A DNA stretch of 64,000 nt from Mucilaginibacter agri (GTDB taxonomy: Bacteria; Bacteroidota; Bacteroidia; Sphingobacteriales; Sphingobacteriaceae): NCBI RefSeq assembly GCF_009928685.1, contig NZ_WWEO01000045.1, positions 186,001-250,000 of the forward strand. Direction: 5' to 3'. Each line of letters begins with the position of its first letter. Within the stretch, counting starts at the first letter, position 1. The notes beneath the pieces are model-generated. The model made no database searches. It was not told the origin of the DNA and was given only the letters and a program-made list of their open reading frames with translations. The position numbers and the translations under genes were made by a program. Shown here one piece after another: positions 51,245 to 60,136 of the stretch.

Positions 51245-52442
51245 TCGAAACGCCGTAGCTTATGTTTACATGAAAACGTTTGTCCAAAGCACCTAATGAC
51301 TCAGCAACACTTTTGGTCATTACAATAATAACATCCTTTGTCGACTCATTATCTGTAAAGCTACCAACAACTTTGGCAAAAGTTGTACGGTTGGTCATGG
51401 GGTTGGTAATTTTTATAACCGTACCAATGGGGGCGGTACGGTGCAATATTAATTTCTTGTTTTGATCGAGGGTTGGATCATCCAATGTAGTGGCTACGCC
51501 TTTCTCATTTTTCTCAAACAACCCGTATTTAGATGGCGAATGATGTTCAACATTGGCGCTATCAGCAATTCCAGCCAAATTACTGTCGCGTTTGGCAGGA
51601 GGGATAGTATCTGTAACCGGAGGTTTCTCCTGCACCACAACGCCCTGTGGAGCGGCCGCTGTGGCAGACGAAGCACCTTGCAAAATATTTAATACCATAC
51701 CGGGGGTAAGACTATTGCTTTTGAGGTTGTTACGCTGTTTTATATCTTCAACTGTACTGTTAAAGCGTTTAGCTACACTATAAAGATACTCGTGCTTGGC
51801 AACCTTATATTGGATAATAGTGCCGGTTTCGCCGGTATTAGCAGCGGGCTGTTGAGCAGGAGCCTGAACAGGAGCGGCCGCAACAGGAGCCGGTTGAACA
51901 ACTGGCTGAGTTGGTGCAGGTGCAGTAGTTTGCGGTTGCGTCTGAATAGTTGTACCTGCACCCTGGCGAATGTTTAATAACTGGCCCGGAGTAAGGGTAC
52001 TGCTTTGCAGGTTGTTTAATTTTTTAATCTCTTCTGCAGTGGTATTAAATCGGCGAGCAATACCATATAAGTACTCGTGCTGGGCGACTTTGTACTGTAC
52101 AATGGCGCCTGTTTCTGCAGAATTAGCCGCCGGTTGTTGGGTTTGCACGGCAGGGGCGGCTGCTACCGGCGCTGCTTGTTGTGCAAACGGAATATCTGTA
52201 GGCACTTTAACAATATCGCCAATATGCAAAGTGGCGTTGGTGTTAAATTTAATAAGAACCTGTGGTTTTACATTGTATTTGCGGGCTATGCCGTAATAGG
52301 TTTCTTTAACTTCTACTTTGTGTAATATGACTTTCTTCCCGTTCTGATTTTCTACACCAACCGAATCAACAAGCGGGTTGGCCAATAGCTTGGCAGACGT
52401 TGCAGAAAATGCTATAACGAGTAATAAAATTCTGAATCTCAT
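51237..52442 (-). CDS. Secreted three-LysM protein with C-terminal barrel domain
   Basis: 401 residues with a signal peptide (cleavage near KLLANP, about residue 22). Three LysM motifs lie at about 41-81, 116-159 and 211-254, joined by Ala/Pro/Gln-rich linkers. The C-terminal 330-397 region (LILHRTAPIGTVIKITNP to HVNISYG) resembles the double-psi beta barrel of RlpA-type septal proteins. LysM binds peptidoglycan, so it likely sits in the periplasm and modifies or senses the wall. LysM 2 and 3 with their linkers are near-duplicates (see findings). Confidence 0.91.
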   Translation of the reverse strand: MRFRILLLVIAFSATSAKLLANPLVDSVGVENQNGKKVILHKVEVKETYYGIARKYNVKPQVLIKFNTNATLHIGDIVKVPTDIPFAQQAAPVAAAPAVQTQQPAANSAETGAIVQYKVAQHEYLYGIARRFNTTAEEIKKLNNLQSSTLTPGQLLNIRQGAGTTIQTQPQTTAPAPTQPVVQPAPVAAAPVQAPAQQPAANTGETGTIIQYKVAKHEYLYSVAKRFNSTVEDIKQRNNLKSNSLTPGMVLNILQGASSATAAAPQGVVVQEKPPVTDTIPPAKRDSNLAGIADSANVEHHSPSKYGLFEKNEKGVATTLDDPTLDQNKKLILHRTAPIGTVIKITNPMTNRTTFAKVVGSFTDNESTKDVIIVMTKSVAESLGALDKRFHVNISYGVSNE

Positions 52443-52461
52443 AAAGGGGATTATGCTGTAT

Positions 52462-53220
52462 TTACAGGTTTAAAACTTTTATTTCCGATCGGTTCTTAAG
52501 CCAGATCAGTTTATTTTTATAGCTAATAAACGCTTCGGGTTGCAATTTTTGTATGTCATTATTCAGAATATCGTCAAATAACAAATTGCCGTCTCTATCA
52601 AATACATACATGTTCTGTGTTAAATGGCTCCCATCAAGCGCGTGCAAAGATACAATTCTAAAGTTATTGTACTCCAGATAATGCACTACATTTAGATGCG
52701 GCTCCAAAACTAATAGTTGAGGTGGTAAGGTCTCTGCCTGTATCATTTCTGGTAGCTTTATATTGCTTTCAACAGCGGTTGCCGATGATATATAAGACTC
52801 GCGACGGAGCCCCGTTTGCTCATCAATAACAAATAGGTTCTTAGGTTGGATCCGGGCATCATAAACCACAATGCCTTGAATGGTAAGTGCCTCGAAGTTA
52901 ATGTTATAGTCGCTCCATAGTATGTCTCCAGTAACACCGTCGACACCGGTTAAACCTCTGTGAACAGGCATTGATTCTGACTGATAACCGTGCAAAACCA
53001 GTGCGCCATTATAAGCAGTTTCTATTCCACAAAGCCAGCGCTCGGGTAAAGTAAGCGCCTTGAAATTCGCATTGCCGTTTGATAAATTGATGGCTGCAAA
53101 GCTAACCCGCTTGTCGGCATTATCGCGTAATTCGGCAAAAAGCGTGTCGGTAATTTCGTCAATTTCCATGCGCCAAACTGGTGCGTCGAAAGGCTCTGTT
53201 ATAAAGGTTTTCAATAGCAT
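52462..53220 (-). CDS. DUF4905-like protein
   Basis: 252 residues from ATG 53220 (MLLKTFITEPFDAPVWRME); the frame open to 53283 is not supported. Tryptophan- and Asp-rich opening FDAPVWRMEIDEIT, then a beta-rich body with a repeat-like pattern (GLTGVDGVTGDILWSDYN, VIDEQTGLRRES) that suggests a propeller-like fold. The family is a Bacteroidota-specific domain of unknown function. Cytoplasmic by lack of a signal. Confidence 0.75.
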   Translation of the reverse strand: MLLKTFITEPFDAPVWRMEIDEITDTLFAELRDNADKRVSFAAINLSNGNANFKALTLPERWLCGIETAYNGALVLHGYQSESMPVHRGLTGVDGVTGDILWSDYNINFEALTIQGIVVYDARIQPKNLFVIDEQTGLRRESYISSATAVESNIKLPEMIQAETLPPQLLVLEPHLNVVHYLEYNNFRIVSLHALDGSHLTQNMYVFDRDGNLLFDDILNNDIQKLQPEAFISYKNKLIWLKNRSEIKVLNL

Positions 53221-53319
53221 ATCAATTTTACAAATATCAGAAATTAACGCCAATCGCTTAGTTTTGTATTCAAACAATGACACTCAAATCACTGTTACAT
53301 CAATCACAAATTATCACTT

Positions 53320-53799
53320 ATGGATGCTAAAGAAATAGGCCTTGAAGAAGGCAAAGTACGCCCGGTTGTTGACCACTTAAATGATTACCTGGCTAATTAC
53401 CATATTCACTATCAGAAACTGCGCGGCTGCCATTGGAATGTTAAAGGTAAAAGCTTTTTTACCCTGCACGTAAAGTTTGAGGAACTTTATACAGATGCCT
53501 TAACCACTATTGACGAGCTGGCCGAAAGGATACTGGCTTTAGGTAAGCCGCCGATCAGTACTTTTAACGACTACATCACCACTTCTAAACTTAAAGAGAT
53601 CAACACCATTGGTATGCTGGATACCGATATGGTGAAGGCTATTATTGATGATATGGCCTCATTAATTGACGTGGAGCGTGAACTTCTTACGATCACCGCT
53701 GATGCCGGCGACGATGGCACCAACGATATGGTTAACCGCTTTATGCAGTTTAAAGAGAAAAATACCTGGATGCTACGTTCATTTGTAAACGAAGATTAA
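53320..53799 (+). CDS. dps: Dps-family mini-ferritin
   Basis: 159 residues, a four-helix-bundle Dps. The ferroxidase residues are visible at the inter-subunit site: H38 in GCHWNVKG, H50 in FTLHVKFEEL, D65 and E69 in TIDELAERI. Dps twelve-mers oxidise Fe(II) with peroxide and store the iron, and bind or shield DNA in stationary phase. Single gene with a strong shared terminator. Confidence 0.94.
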   Translation: MDAKEIGLEEGKVRPVVDHLNDYLANYHIHYQKLRGCHWNVKGKSFFTLHVKFEELYTDALTTIDELAERILALGKPPISTFNDYITTSKLKEINTIGMLDTDMVKAIIDDMASLIDVERELLTITADAGDDGTNDMVNRFMQFKEKNTWMLRSFVNED

Positions 53800-53836
53800 T
53801 AAATCCAAAAGAACACAACATTTGTGCTTATACTAA

Positions 53837-53881
53837 AAACGAAAGAAGCCCGGTTGCTATGCAGCCGGGCTTCTTTCGTTT
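53837..53881. terminator. Bidirectional terminator between dps and the FadL-like gene
   Basis: AAACGAAAGAAGCCCGG (53837-53853) and CCGGGCTTCTTTCGTTT (53865-53881) form a 17-base perfect stem. Confidence 0.93.
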
Positions 53882-53894
53882 CAATCTTTATTTG

Positions 53895-55352
53895 TTAGAA
53901 ACGAATACCCAATGTCAGATAAACATTGTTGAATTCGTTTTTTAAATCTGCTACGGGGCTATCCAAACCTAAATCGTAAGGGATGTTGGTGCTGTAGCCT
54001 TTAACATGGGTATAAGTAGCATCGATATAATAAGAACCGAAACGGTAACCTAAACCACCACTTGCAGTTTTGGTATCCTGACCGCCATTTTTATATGGAG
54101 TGCCTTGTATGCCATAACCACCGCGTAGAAAGAAATTACCCGGGATGCGGGCTTCTGCACCGAAACGTGCGTTAACAGCAGATTGGTAGTTTCTTTTGAT
54201 ATCGTCGTTGTCAAGGCTTACATCATAGTCGCCACTTGATAGGTGGGTGCTAGAATAATCCAGATAATCGATATCAGCCGTTAAGAAACCATATTTGCCA
54301 ATAAATACTGCAGCACCGCCTGATACTTTAAGCGGAGTGCGCAGGTTGTAGCTAGCGGGGTAAGAAGCACCGTCGGTATAGCGTTGACCACCAGTATAGC
54401 TTGTGTTTAAGCCTTCCGCACTATTATCGTCAATATTGTACCAGGTAGGGGTTGTAAGGGTAGCACCTAAACGTAATGCCTCAACCGGTTTATAGATTAC
54501 ACCAAAACGGGCGTTAAAACCTGTTCCGCGGGTAACCTGGTCGCGTACGTAGTTAGAAACATAATCCTGGTGCACGTTAACGTACTCGGTATTGTCTTCA
54601 CTAAAAATAGAGGTTGAGTTATATCTGATGTCGGTAATACCGAAACCAAAACCTAAGTAAAGTTTATTACTGTAGTTGGCACCCATAGAGAAACTCATTT
54701 CTGTCTGGCCGCCACTGCTGGTGATTGCGTTTGATTGCGTACCGCCCAAGGTTGTACTTGGCTCGTAAACATTGGCGTTCGCATTGTTATTAATAAGGCG
54801 CTGACGATACGCCCAGCCTTCAAGGTAACCATCCAGGGAGTAGTTATTAGCTACATCATAATTAGCCAAATTAGCATAATAATCGGCAATGGAGCTGGTA
54901 TGGTTAATGCCTGAATAATAGGTGTTTTGATAAAAATCGTTAGTACGGTTGTAAGATAAACCATAGTTTAAACTTAACCAGCCTTTAGATTTATCCTGAC
55001 CTCTAGGTGTATTTAAACGGGTGTAAAACACGGCCGAAGCATTATTAAAATTGCCCTGATCGTGACTGGTAGAATTACTTGAACCCAGATAAGAAGAGCT
55101 CACTTTCGAATTATTGTATTCAGGAGTAATGCTCAACTCTGAGCGGGTAAAGAAACCTAAACCCGCGGGGTTTCCACTAACGTTACTTAAATCGCCACCC
55201 ACCGCTTGCTGGGCGTTACCAACTGCTTTGATACGTGATGTAGAACCCGTTTGCGCACCCGAAAAACGGATAGCATCTTGCGAATACTGCGCAAAACTGG
55301 TCTTAGTAATAGCTACTGTAGCTATTGCCAATAGTAAGTATTTATTTTTCAT
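53895..55352 (-). CDS. OMPP1/FadL-type outer membrane transporter
   Basis: 485 residues with a signal peptide ending TSFAQ (residue 21). The N-terminal hatch-like segment has SGAQTGSTSRIKAVGNAQQAVGGDLSNVSGNPAGLGFF, the family's 'N.AGL..F' block, and the rest is a beta barrel that ends LTLGIRF with a terminal Phe. FadL proteins carry hydrophobic molecules across the outer membrane. It follows the Gly/Tyr-rich lipoprotein on the same strand by 27 bases, so they are likely co-transcribed. Confidence 0.88.
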   Translation of the reverse strand: MKNKYLLLAIATVAITKTSFAQYSQDAIRFSGAQTGSTSRIKAVGNAQQAVGGDLSNVSGNPAGLGFFTRSELSITPEYNNSKVSSSYLGSSNSTSHDQGNFNNASAVFYTRLNTPRGQDKSKGWLSLNYGLSYNRTNDFYQNTYYSGINHTSSIADYYANLANYDVANNYSLDGYLEGWAYRQRLINNNANANVYEPSTTLGGTQSNAITSSGGQTEMSFSMGANYSNKLYLGFGFGITDIRYNSTSIFSEDNTEYVNVHQDYVSNYVRDQVTRGTGFNARFGVIYKPVEALRLGATLTTPTWYNIDDNSAEGLNTSYTGGQRYTDGASYPASYNLRTPLKVSGGAAVFIGKYGFLTADIDYLDYSSTHLSSGDYDVSLDNDDIKRNYQSAVNARFGAEARIPGNFFLRGGYGIQGTPYKNGGQDTKTASGGLGYRFGSYYIDATYTHVKGYSTNIPYDLGLDSPVADLKNEFNNVYLTLGIRF

Positions 55353-55379
55353 ACGATGTTTCTGTGATAGATTAGCTTG

Positions 55380-56288
55380 TTATGGTCTTCCCGGACGGCC
55401 GCCACCTCTGCTGCCACCACCTGAACCGCCGCCCATATTACCACCACCGCTGTTGTTGCTCGGCATAGAGTTGGTAGTACGTTGTGGTGGATTATTATAA
55501 TTGTTTGGATTATCTGAGCGTTGTGGGCGAGCCGGACGACCCTGGCCATAGCCATAATTTGCATTACCGCTATAAGCGCCATTGGTACGCGGAACGCCGC
55601 CGTTAACTGTACGACCAGGGTAGTAGCCCGCTGCATTTGGATATGCACCATTGTAGCCTACTCCACGTACAGAACGGTTTACATAATTGCTGCCACCCGG
55701 TACGCCAGAACCACGGTAAGGCCTTGCGCGTGCATAGTAACCGCCACCGCCCCAGCCGCCATAGCCGTAAGCAGAATAGATACCCCAATAAGGATAACCA
55801 CCACCCCAGCCAATGCCGTATGGAGAGTAACCATAATAAGGATAGCCGTAACCCCAAGGGTTGTAACCGTAGTAACCGCCATAGCCGAAACCAAAACCTA
55901 TACCCAGGCCAAAGCCGTAGCCACCATAAGCATAAGAATTTACACCCCAACCAGCGTTACCATAAGTAGTAGGTGAGGCGTAGTCGTAGTAATAATCGTC
56001 GTAGTAGTTAAACGGAGAGTTGTAGGCAAACCTGTTGATACGCGATGCGTAGCTATCATAGTAATAATAGTCATCATCCGCCGCGTCAGCGTAAGGCGGC
56101 TGCTGGTCTGCATACACATTTACGTCTTGTTGACGGTAAACTGGTACTGGTAGTTCGTCGCCCGCTTTGGCCTTGCTAAAATATACATCGTCATCAGCTT
56201 TCTGATCAGATGCGAGTTTCTGTGTTGAACATGAAGCTAATGCCAGGGCGCTTACAAGCATTAGTCCACTAATTATATTGCGTTTCAT
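55380..56288 (-). CDS. Gly/Tyr-rich low-complexity lipoprotein
   Basis: 302 residues. Lipobox LALASC (Cys at 20), then a short acidic region and a long middle with almost only Gly, Tyr, Phe and Trp (GYGGYYGYN, YPYYGYSPYG, GYGGWGGGGYY) before an Asn/Gly/Pro tail ending GGSRGGGRPGRP. No domain can be recognised; codon use is consistent with a real gene, and mirror-strand frames here are artefacts of low complexity. Possible roles are an adhesive or surface polymer; unproven. Its start region is divergent from proS. Confidence 0.82.
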   Translation of the reverse strand: MKRNIISGLMLVSALALASCSTQKLASDQKADDDVYFSKAKAGDELPVPVYRQQDVNVYADQQPPYADAADDDYYYYDSYASRINRFAYNSPFNYYDDYYYDYASPTTYGNAGWGVNSYAYGGYGFGLGIGFGFGYGGYYGYNPWGYGYPYYGYSPYGIGWGGGYPYWGIYSAYGYGGWGGGGYYARARPYRGSGVPGGSNYVNRSVRGVGYNGAYPNAAGYYPGRTVNGGVPRTNGAYSGNANYGYGQGRPARPQRSDNPNNYNNPPQRTTNSMPSNNSGGGNMGGGSGGGSRGGGRPGRP

Positions 56289-56331
56289 TCTGCAGAAGTT
56301 AAAAGTTCAGTTCAAATAACGTTTAAATTTA

Positions 56332-56339
56332 TAATTTTG
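56332..56339 (+). promoter_or_regulatory. -7 promoter element of proS
   Basis: TAATTTTG fits TAnnTTTG, 52 bases before the proS ATG; a TTC rather than TTG lies at the -33 distance. Confidence 0.4.
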
Positions 56340-56391
56340 GCAGCAAGTATACATAATTCAATAGTCAAATTCTATTCCATAAATATATAAC

Positions 56392-57864
56392 ATGAGCAAA
56401 GGTATCATCAGTAAAGACGAAGATTATTCACAATGGTTTAATGACCTGGTAATAAAAGCTGATTTAGCTGAATATTCTCCGGTGAGGGGCTGCATGATCA
56501 TTAAACCGTATGGTTATTCGATCTGGGAGAAAATGCAGGCAGTGCTTGATAAAATGTTTAAAGATACCGGGCACAGTAATGCTTACTTTCCGCTGTTTAT
56601 ACCAAAATCTTTCTTCTCAAAAGAAGCCAGCCACGTTGAAGGCTTTGCCAAAGAATGTGCTGTTGTAACACATTACCGTTTAAAAAACGACGGCGAAGGC
56701 AACATTATTGTTGATGAAGAAGCTAAGTTGGAAGAGGAGCTGATTGTTCGCCCAACTTCGGAAACTATTATCTGGAACACCTATAAAGGTTGGATCCAAT
56801 CGTACCGCGATTTGCCGATTTTAGTTAACCAGTGGGCTAACGTTGTACGTTGGGAAATGCGTACCCGTTTGTTTTTACGCACCAGCGAATTTTTATGGCA
56901 GGAAGGCCATACTGCCCATGCAACAGCTGAAGAAGCGATTGCCGAAGCAGAACAAATGCTGGAAGTATATGCAGACTTTGCCGAGAACTGGCTGGCTGTA
57001 CCGGTAGTGAAAGGCCGTAAAACGCCTAACGAGCGCTTTGCAGGGGCATTAGACACTTATTGTATCGAAGCTTTGATGCAGGACGGTAAAGCTTTACAGG
57101 CAGGTACTTCACACTTTTTGGGCCAGAACTTTGCCAAGGCGTTTGACGTTAAATTTACCGATAAAGAGAATAAACTCGATTACGTTTGGGCAACCTCATG
57201 GGGTGTTTCAACCCGTTTGATGGGGGCACTGATTATGTCGCATTCTGACGATGCTGGTTTAGTTATCCCGCCAATGCTGGCGCCAATACAAGTTGTTGTT
57301 GTGCCGATTTACAAACACGACGAAGAGCTGGAAAATATTACGGCCTACGTAAAGGGTTTAACAACCGAACTGAAAGCAAAAAATATCTCTATCAAATTTG
57401 ATAATCGCGATACGCAACGCCCGGGCTTTAAATTTGCCGAGTATGAACTGAAGGGTGTGCCTTTGCGCGTAGCCATCGGTAGCCGCGATATGCAGAACGG
57501 TACGGTTGAATTGGCTCGTCGTGATACACGTACAAAAGAGACAGTAGCGCAGGAAGGCTTAGCAGATCGTATCGAAGCTTTGTTGGAAGAGATCCAACAA
57601 AATATTTTCAAAAAAGCATCAGATTTTAACAAAGAAAATACAACTGAGGTAGATACTTACGAAGAGTTTAAACGTTTACTGGACGAAAAACCGGGCTTTT
57701 TGTCTGCACATTGGGACGGTACACCAGAAACCGAACAACGTATAAAAGATGAAACTAAGGCTACAATCCGTTGTATACCTTTGAATAATAAACAAGAAGA
57801 AGGTAAATGTATATTAACCGGCAAACCATCAACCCAAAGGGTATTGTTTGCAAGGGCGTATTAA
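56392..57864 (+). CDS. proS: Prolyl-tRNA synthetase, archaeal/eukaryotic type
   Basis: 490 residues, the length of the ProS type without an editing insert. Class II motif text: motif 2 WEMRTRLFLRTSEFLWQEGHTAHAT (about 155-178) and motif 3 GVSTRLMGALIMSHSDD. Before them, ELIVRPTSETIIW binds substrate. The anticodon-binding domain follows (LAPIQVVVVPIYK), and a C-terminal part ending RVLFARAY is typical of this group. It charges tRNA-Pro with proline. It lacks the INS editing domain, so misacylated Ala-tRNA must be cleared elsewhere. Confidence 0.96.
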   Translation: MSKGIISKDEDYSQWFNDLVIKADLAEYSPVRGCMIIKPYGYSIWEKMQAVLDKMFKDTGHSNAYFPLFIPKSFFSKEASHVEGFAKECAVVTHYRLKNDGEGNIIVDEEAKLEEELIVRPTSETIIWNTYKGWIQSYRDLPILVNQWANVVRWEMRTRLFLRTSEFLWQEGHTAHATAEEAIAEAEQMLEVYADFAENWLAVPVVKGRKTPNERFAGALDTYCIEALMQDGKALQAGTSHFLGQNFAKAFDVKFTDKENKLDYVWATSWGVSTRLMGALIMSHSDDAGLVIPPMLAPIQVVVVPIYKHDEELENITAYVKGLTTELKAKNISIKFDNRDTQRPGFKFAEYELKGVPLRVAIGSRDMQNGTVELARRDTRTKETVAQEGLADRIEALLEEIQQNIFKKASDFNKENTTEVDTYEEFKRLLDEKPGFLSAHWDGTPETEQRIKDETKATIRCIPLNNKQEEGKCILTGKPSTQRVLFARAY

Positions 57865-57975
57865 GCCCCCCGGCCCCCTAAAAAGGGGGGGCAGGAGTGG
57901 CAAATTGTAGTGCATATCCTTTCCCTAAAGGATAAGATGTTTTTAATGCTCCCCCTTTAGGGGGCTGGGGGGCTG
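57864..57975. repeat. C-rich/G-rich inverted repeat after proS
   Basis: AGCCCCCCGGCCCCCTAAA (57864-57882) and TTTAGGGGGCTGGGGGGCT (57957-57975) form outer arms with few mismatches. Inner parts (GGGGGGGCAGG, CCTTTCCCTAAAGG) can pair too. It fills the gap between proS and the PLP gene. Confidence 0.82.
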
Positions 57976-57982
57976 TAGCTAT

Positions 57983-59122
57983 ATGAAATTCGGAACAAAA
58001 GCAATACATGCAGGGCAGGAGCCCGATCCATCAACCGGCGCGGTAATGACGCCCATATATCAAACGTCAACCTACTGGCAGAAAGCCCCTGGCGATAACC
58101 AGGGTTATGAGTATTCGCGCGGAACAAACCCAACCCGCAAGGCTTTGGAAGACTGTTTAGCAGCCCTGGAAAACGCTAAATTCGGTTTGGCATTCTCGAG
58201 CGGTATGGGCGCCACAGATGCGGTAATGAAATTGCTACAACCTGGCGACGAAGTAATTACAGGCAACGACCTGTATGGCGGTTCGTACCGGATCTTCACC
58301 AAAATATTTGCTAACTACGGCATTAAGTTTCATTTTCTTGATCTTTCTGATCCTGAGATTGTTAGCCAATACACAAACGAAAAAACTAAATTGGTTTGGG
58401 TAGAAACTCCAACCAACCCAACAATGCAAATTGTTGATATCGAGGCAATCGGTAAAATCACCAAAGCTAAGAACCTGCTTTTTGTAGTGGATAATACCTT
58501 TGCTTCTCCGTATTTGCAAAATCCTATCGATCTGGGAGCAGATGTGGTTATGCACTCGGTTACGAAATACATCGGTGGTCACTCTGATGTTGTAATGGGA
58601 GCACTGATGTTAAATGACGAGGATCTGTACAAACGCCTTTGGTTTATTTACAATTCATGCGGCGCTACACCGGGGCCAATGGATAGTTTTTTAGCGTTAC
58701 GTGGAATCAAGACCCTGCACCTGCGTATGAAAGCACATTGCGAAAACGGTCGCGCGATAGCCGAATTCCTTAAAACGCATCCAAAGGTTGATAAAATTTA
58801 CTGGCCTGGCTTTACAGATCATCCTAATCACGAAGTTGCCAAAAAGCAAATGCGCGACTTCGGTGGCATGATCTCAATTACCTTGAAAGATGCGGATTTG
58901 CAAGAAACCTTTCGTATTGCATCAAACTTTAAAGTATTTACCCTGGCCGAATCATTAGGTGGTGTTGAATCACTGATTAATCACCCGGCTACCATGACCC
59001 ATGGTTCGATACCAAAAGAGGTACGCGAAAAAGTTGGTGTGGTTGATAGCCTTCTTCGCTTAAGCGTAGGAGTAGAGGATGTAGAGGATTTATTAGAGGA
59101 TTTGAAGAACGCTTTGGCATAA
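57983..59122 (+). CDS. Cys/Met metabolism PLP enzyme (cystathionine gamma-synthase or beta-lyase type)
   Basis: 379 residues. The Cys/Met PLP family is certain: TKAIHAGQEPDPSTGAV at the start, FSSGMGATDAV with the aromatic stacking site, and the PLP Lys K195 in MHSVTKYIGGHSD. A C-terminal QQSLAESLGGVESL-like LAESLGGVESLI lies near 310. Whether it forms cystathionine (MetB) or cleaves it (MetC, or a gamma-lyase) cannot be told from this sequence alone. It lies just after the C-rich repeat. Confidence 0.9.
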   Translation: MKFGTKAIHAGQEPDPSTGAVMTPIYQTSTYWQKAPGDNQGYEYSRGTNPTRKALEDCLAALENAKFGLAFSSGMGATDAVMKLLQPGDEVITGNDLYGGSYRIFTKIFANYGIKFHFLDLSDPEIVSQYTNEKTKLVWVETPTNPTMQIVDIEAIGKITKAKNLLFVVDNTFASPYLQNPIDLGADVVMHSVTKYIGGHSDVVMGALMLNDEDLYKRLWFIYNSCGATPGPMDSFLALRGIKTLHLRMKAHCENGRAIAEFLKTHPKVDKIYWPGFTDHPNHEVAKKQMRDFGGMISITLKDADLQETFRIASNFKVFTLAESLGGVESLINHPATMTHGSIPKEVREKVGVVDSLLRLSVGVEDVEDLLEDLKNALA

Positions 59123-59123
59123 A

Positions 59124-59220
59124 ATAGAAACAAGAGCCAAGAATCAAGAAACACGAGCGAGTTCCTAAAGAACGGATTCTAAAGGTGTCTTGATTCTTGG
59201 CTCTTGTTTCTTGATTCTAT
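59124..59220. repeat. AAGAATCAAGA-family inverted repeat
   Basis: Left arm 59124-59149 (ATAGAAACAAGAGCCAAGAATCAAGA, shown here only in part as a position) pairs with 59188-59220, with a short insertion in the right arm. It shares the AAGAATCAAGA core with 8400-8462 and lies directly before the next gene's start. Confidence 0.8.
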
Positions 59221-59225
59221 TTTAC

Positions 59226-60053
59226 ATGGTAACCGACATCAAAGCCTTCCTCGATGCCAAAGTTGAACAGTATAACCGTCCGGATTTTATTGCAAATGAT
59301 CCAATAGTTATACCACACAGCTTCACGCAGAAACAAGATATCGAGATTATGGGTTTTTGGGCAGCTATACTGGCTTGGGGACAGCGTGTTACCATTATCA
59401 ATAAGTGTCGCCAGCTTATCGAACTGATGGACGGCGTACCTTATGATTTCATAATGAACCATGAGGAACCTGATCTAAAGAAACTGCTTAACTTTAAGCA
59501 TCGCACCTTTAATGATGTGGATACGCTTTATTTTATTAGTTTCTTTAGATGGCACTATGAAAACTTTGATAGTCTGGAAGATGCGTTTTTGCCAAACTCA
59601 AAAATCGTTGTCATTCAGAGCGACAGCGAAGAATCTTCTTCGAGCGTCGAATCCTCACTAAATCACTTCAGAAGATACTTTTTCTCTTTACCCGATTACC
59701 CGCATCGTACAAAAAAACACGTATCATCACCCGCACAAAAATCAACCTGTAAACGCTTAAATATGTTTTTGCGCTGGATGGTTCGTCAAGATAATAATGG
59801 CGTAGATTTCGGCATCTGGAATCGCATTAAACCGGCAGACCTAATTATGCCCTGTGATCTTCACGTAGACCGCGTTGCGCGGCGACTTAAACTGATTACC
59901 CGTAAACAAACCGACTGGCAAACTGCCGTCGAATTAACCGAACATCTCCGCAGCTTCGATCCTCTCGATCCCGTGAAATACGACTTCGCTTTGTTTGGAT
60001 TGGGGATTGAAGAACTATGGGGGATTGAGGGGTTGCTTTATCCGGGTGAATAA
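59226..60053 (+). CDS. TIGR02757-like protein with an in-frame repeat insertion
   Basis: 275 residues from ATG 59226, right after an inverted repeat; the open frame upstream is within the repeat. It carries the TIGR02757 blocks: IEIMGFWAAILAWGQRVTI (about 38-56), HFRRYFFSLPDYPHRTKKHVSSPA and RLNMFLRWMVRQ, then VDFGIW and PCDLHVDRVARRL. The family is of unknown function. Residues about 129-141 (VIQSDSEESS) are encoded by a copy of the GTCATTCAGAGCG repeat, an apparent insertion between two conserved blocks. Confidence 0.88.
   Translation: MVTDIKAFLDAKVEQYNRPDFIANDPIVIPHSFTQKQDIEIMGFWAAILAWGQRVTIINKCRQLIELMDGVPYDFIMNHEEPDLKKLLNFKHRTFNDVDTLYFISFFRWHYENFDSLEDAFLPNSKIVVIQSDSEESSSSVESSLNHFRRYFFSLPDYPHRTKKHVSSPAQKSTCKRLNMFLRWMVRQDNNGVDFGIWNRIKPADLIMPCDLHVDRVARRLKLITRKQTDWQTAVELTEHLRSFDPLDPVKYDFALFGLGIEELWGIEGLLYPGE
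59610..59640. repeat. GTCATTCAGAGCG-type repeat inside a gene
   Basis: GTCATTCAGAGCGACAGCG then AAGAATCTTCTT. It matches 2410-2438 closely. It sits on a codon boundary of the TIGR02757 gene (codon 129 begins at 59610), so it reads through without a stop. Confidence 0.75.
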
Positions 60054-60136
60054 TTAAGCTAATTATCAAATCTTGAAATCGAATTCCGGTTATTTTTTTG
60101 ATATTTAGGCGCTTTCTAATAACCAATTATTAAATA

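Noticed and set aside
51970..52296. Cys-rich plus-strand frame opposite the LysM gene
   Set aside because: Shadow of the Ala/Pro/Gln linkers; no start support.
55521..55976. Thr/Ile/Arg-rich frame opposite the Gly/Tyr lipoprotein
   Set aside because: Caused by the repetitive Gly and Tyr codons on the other strand.
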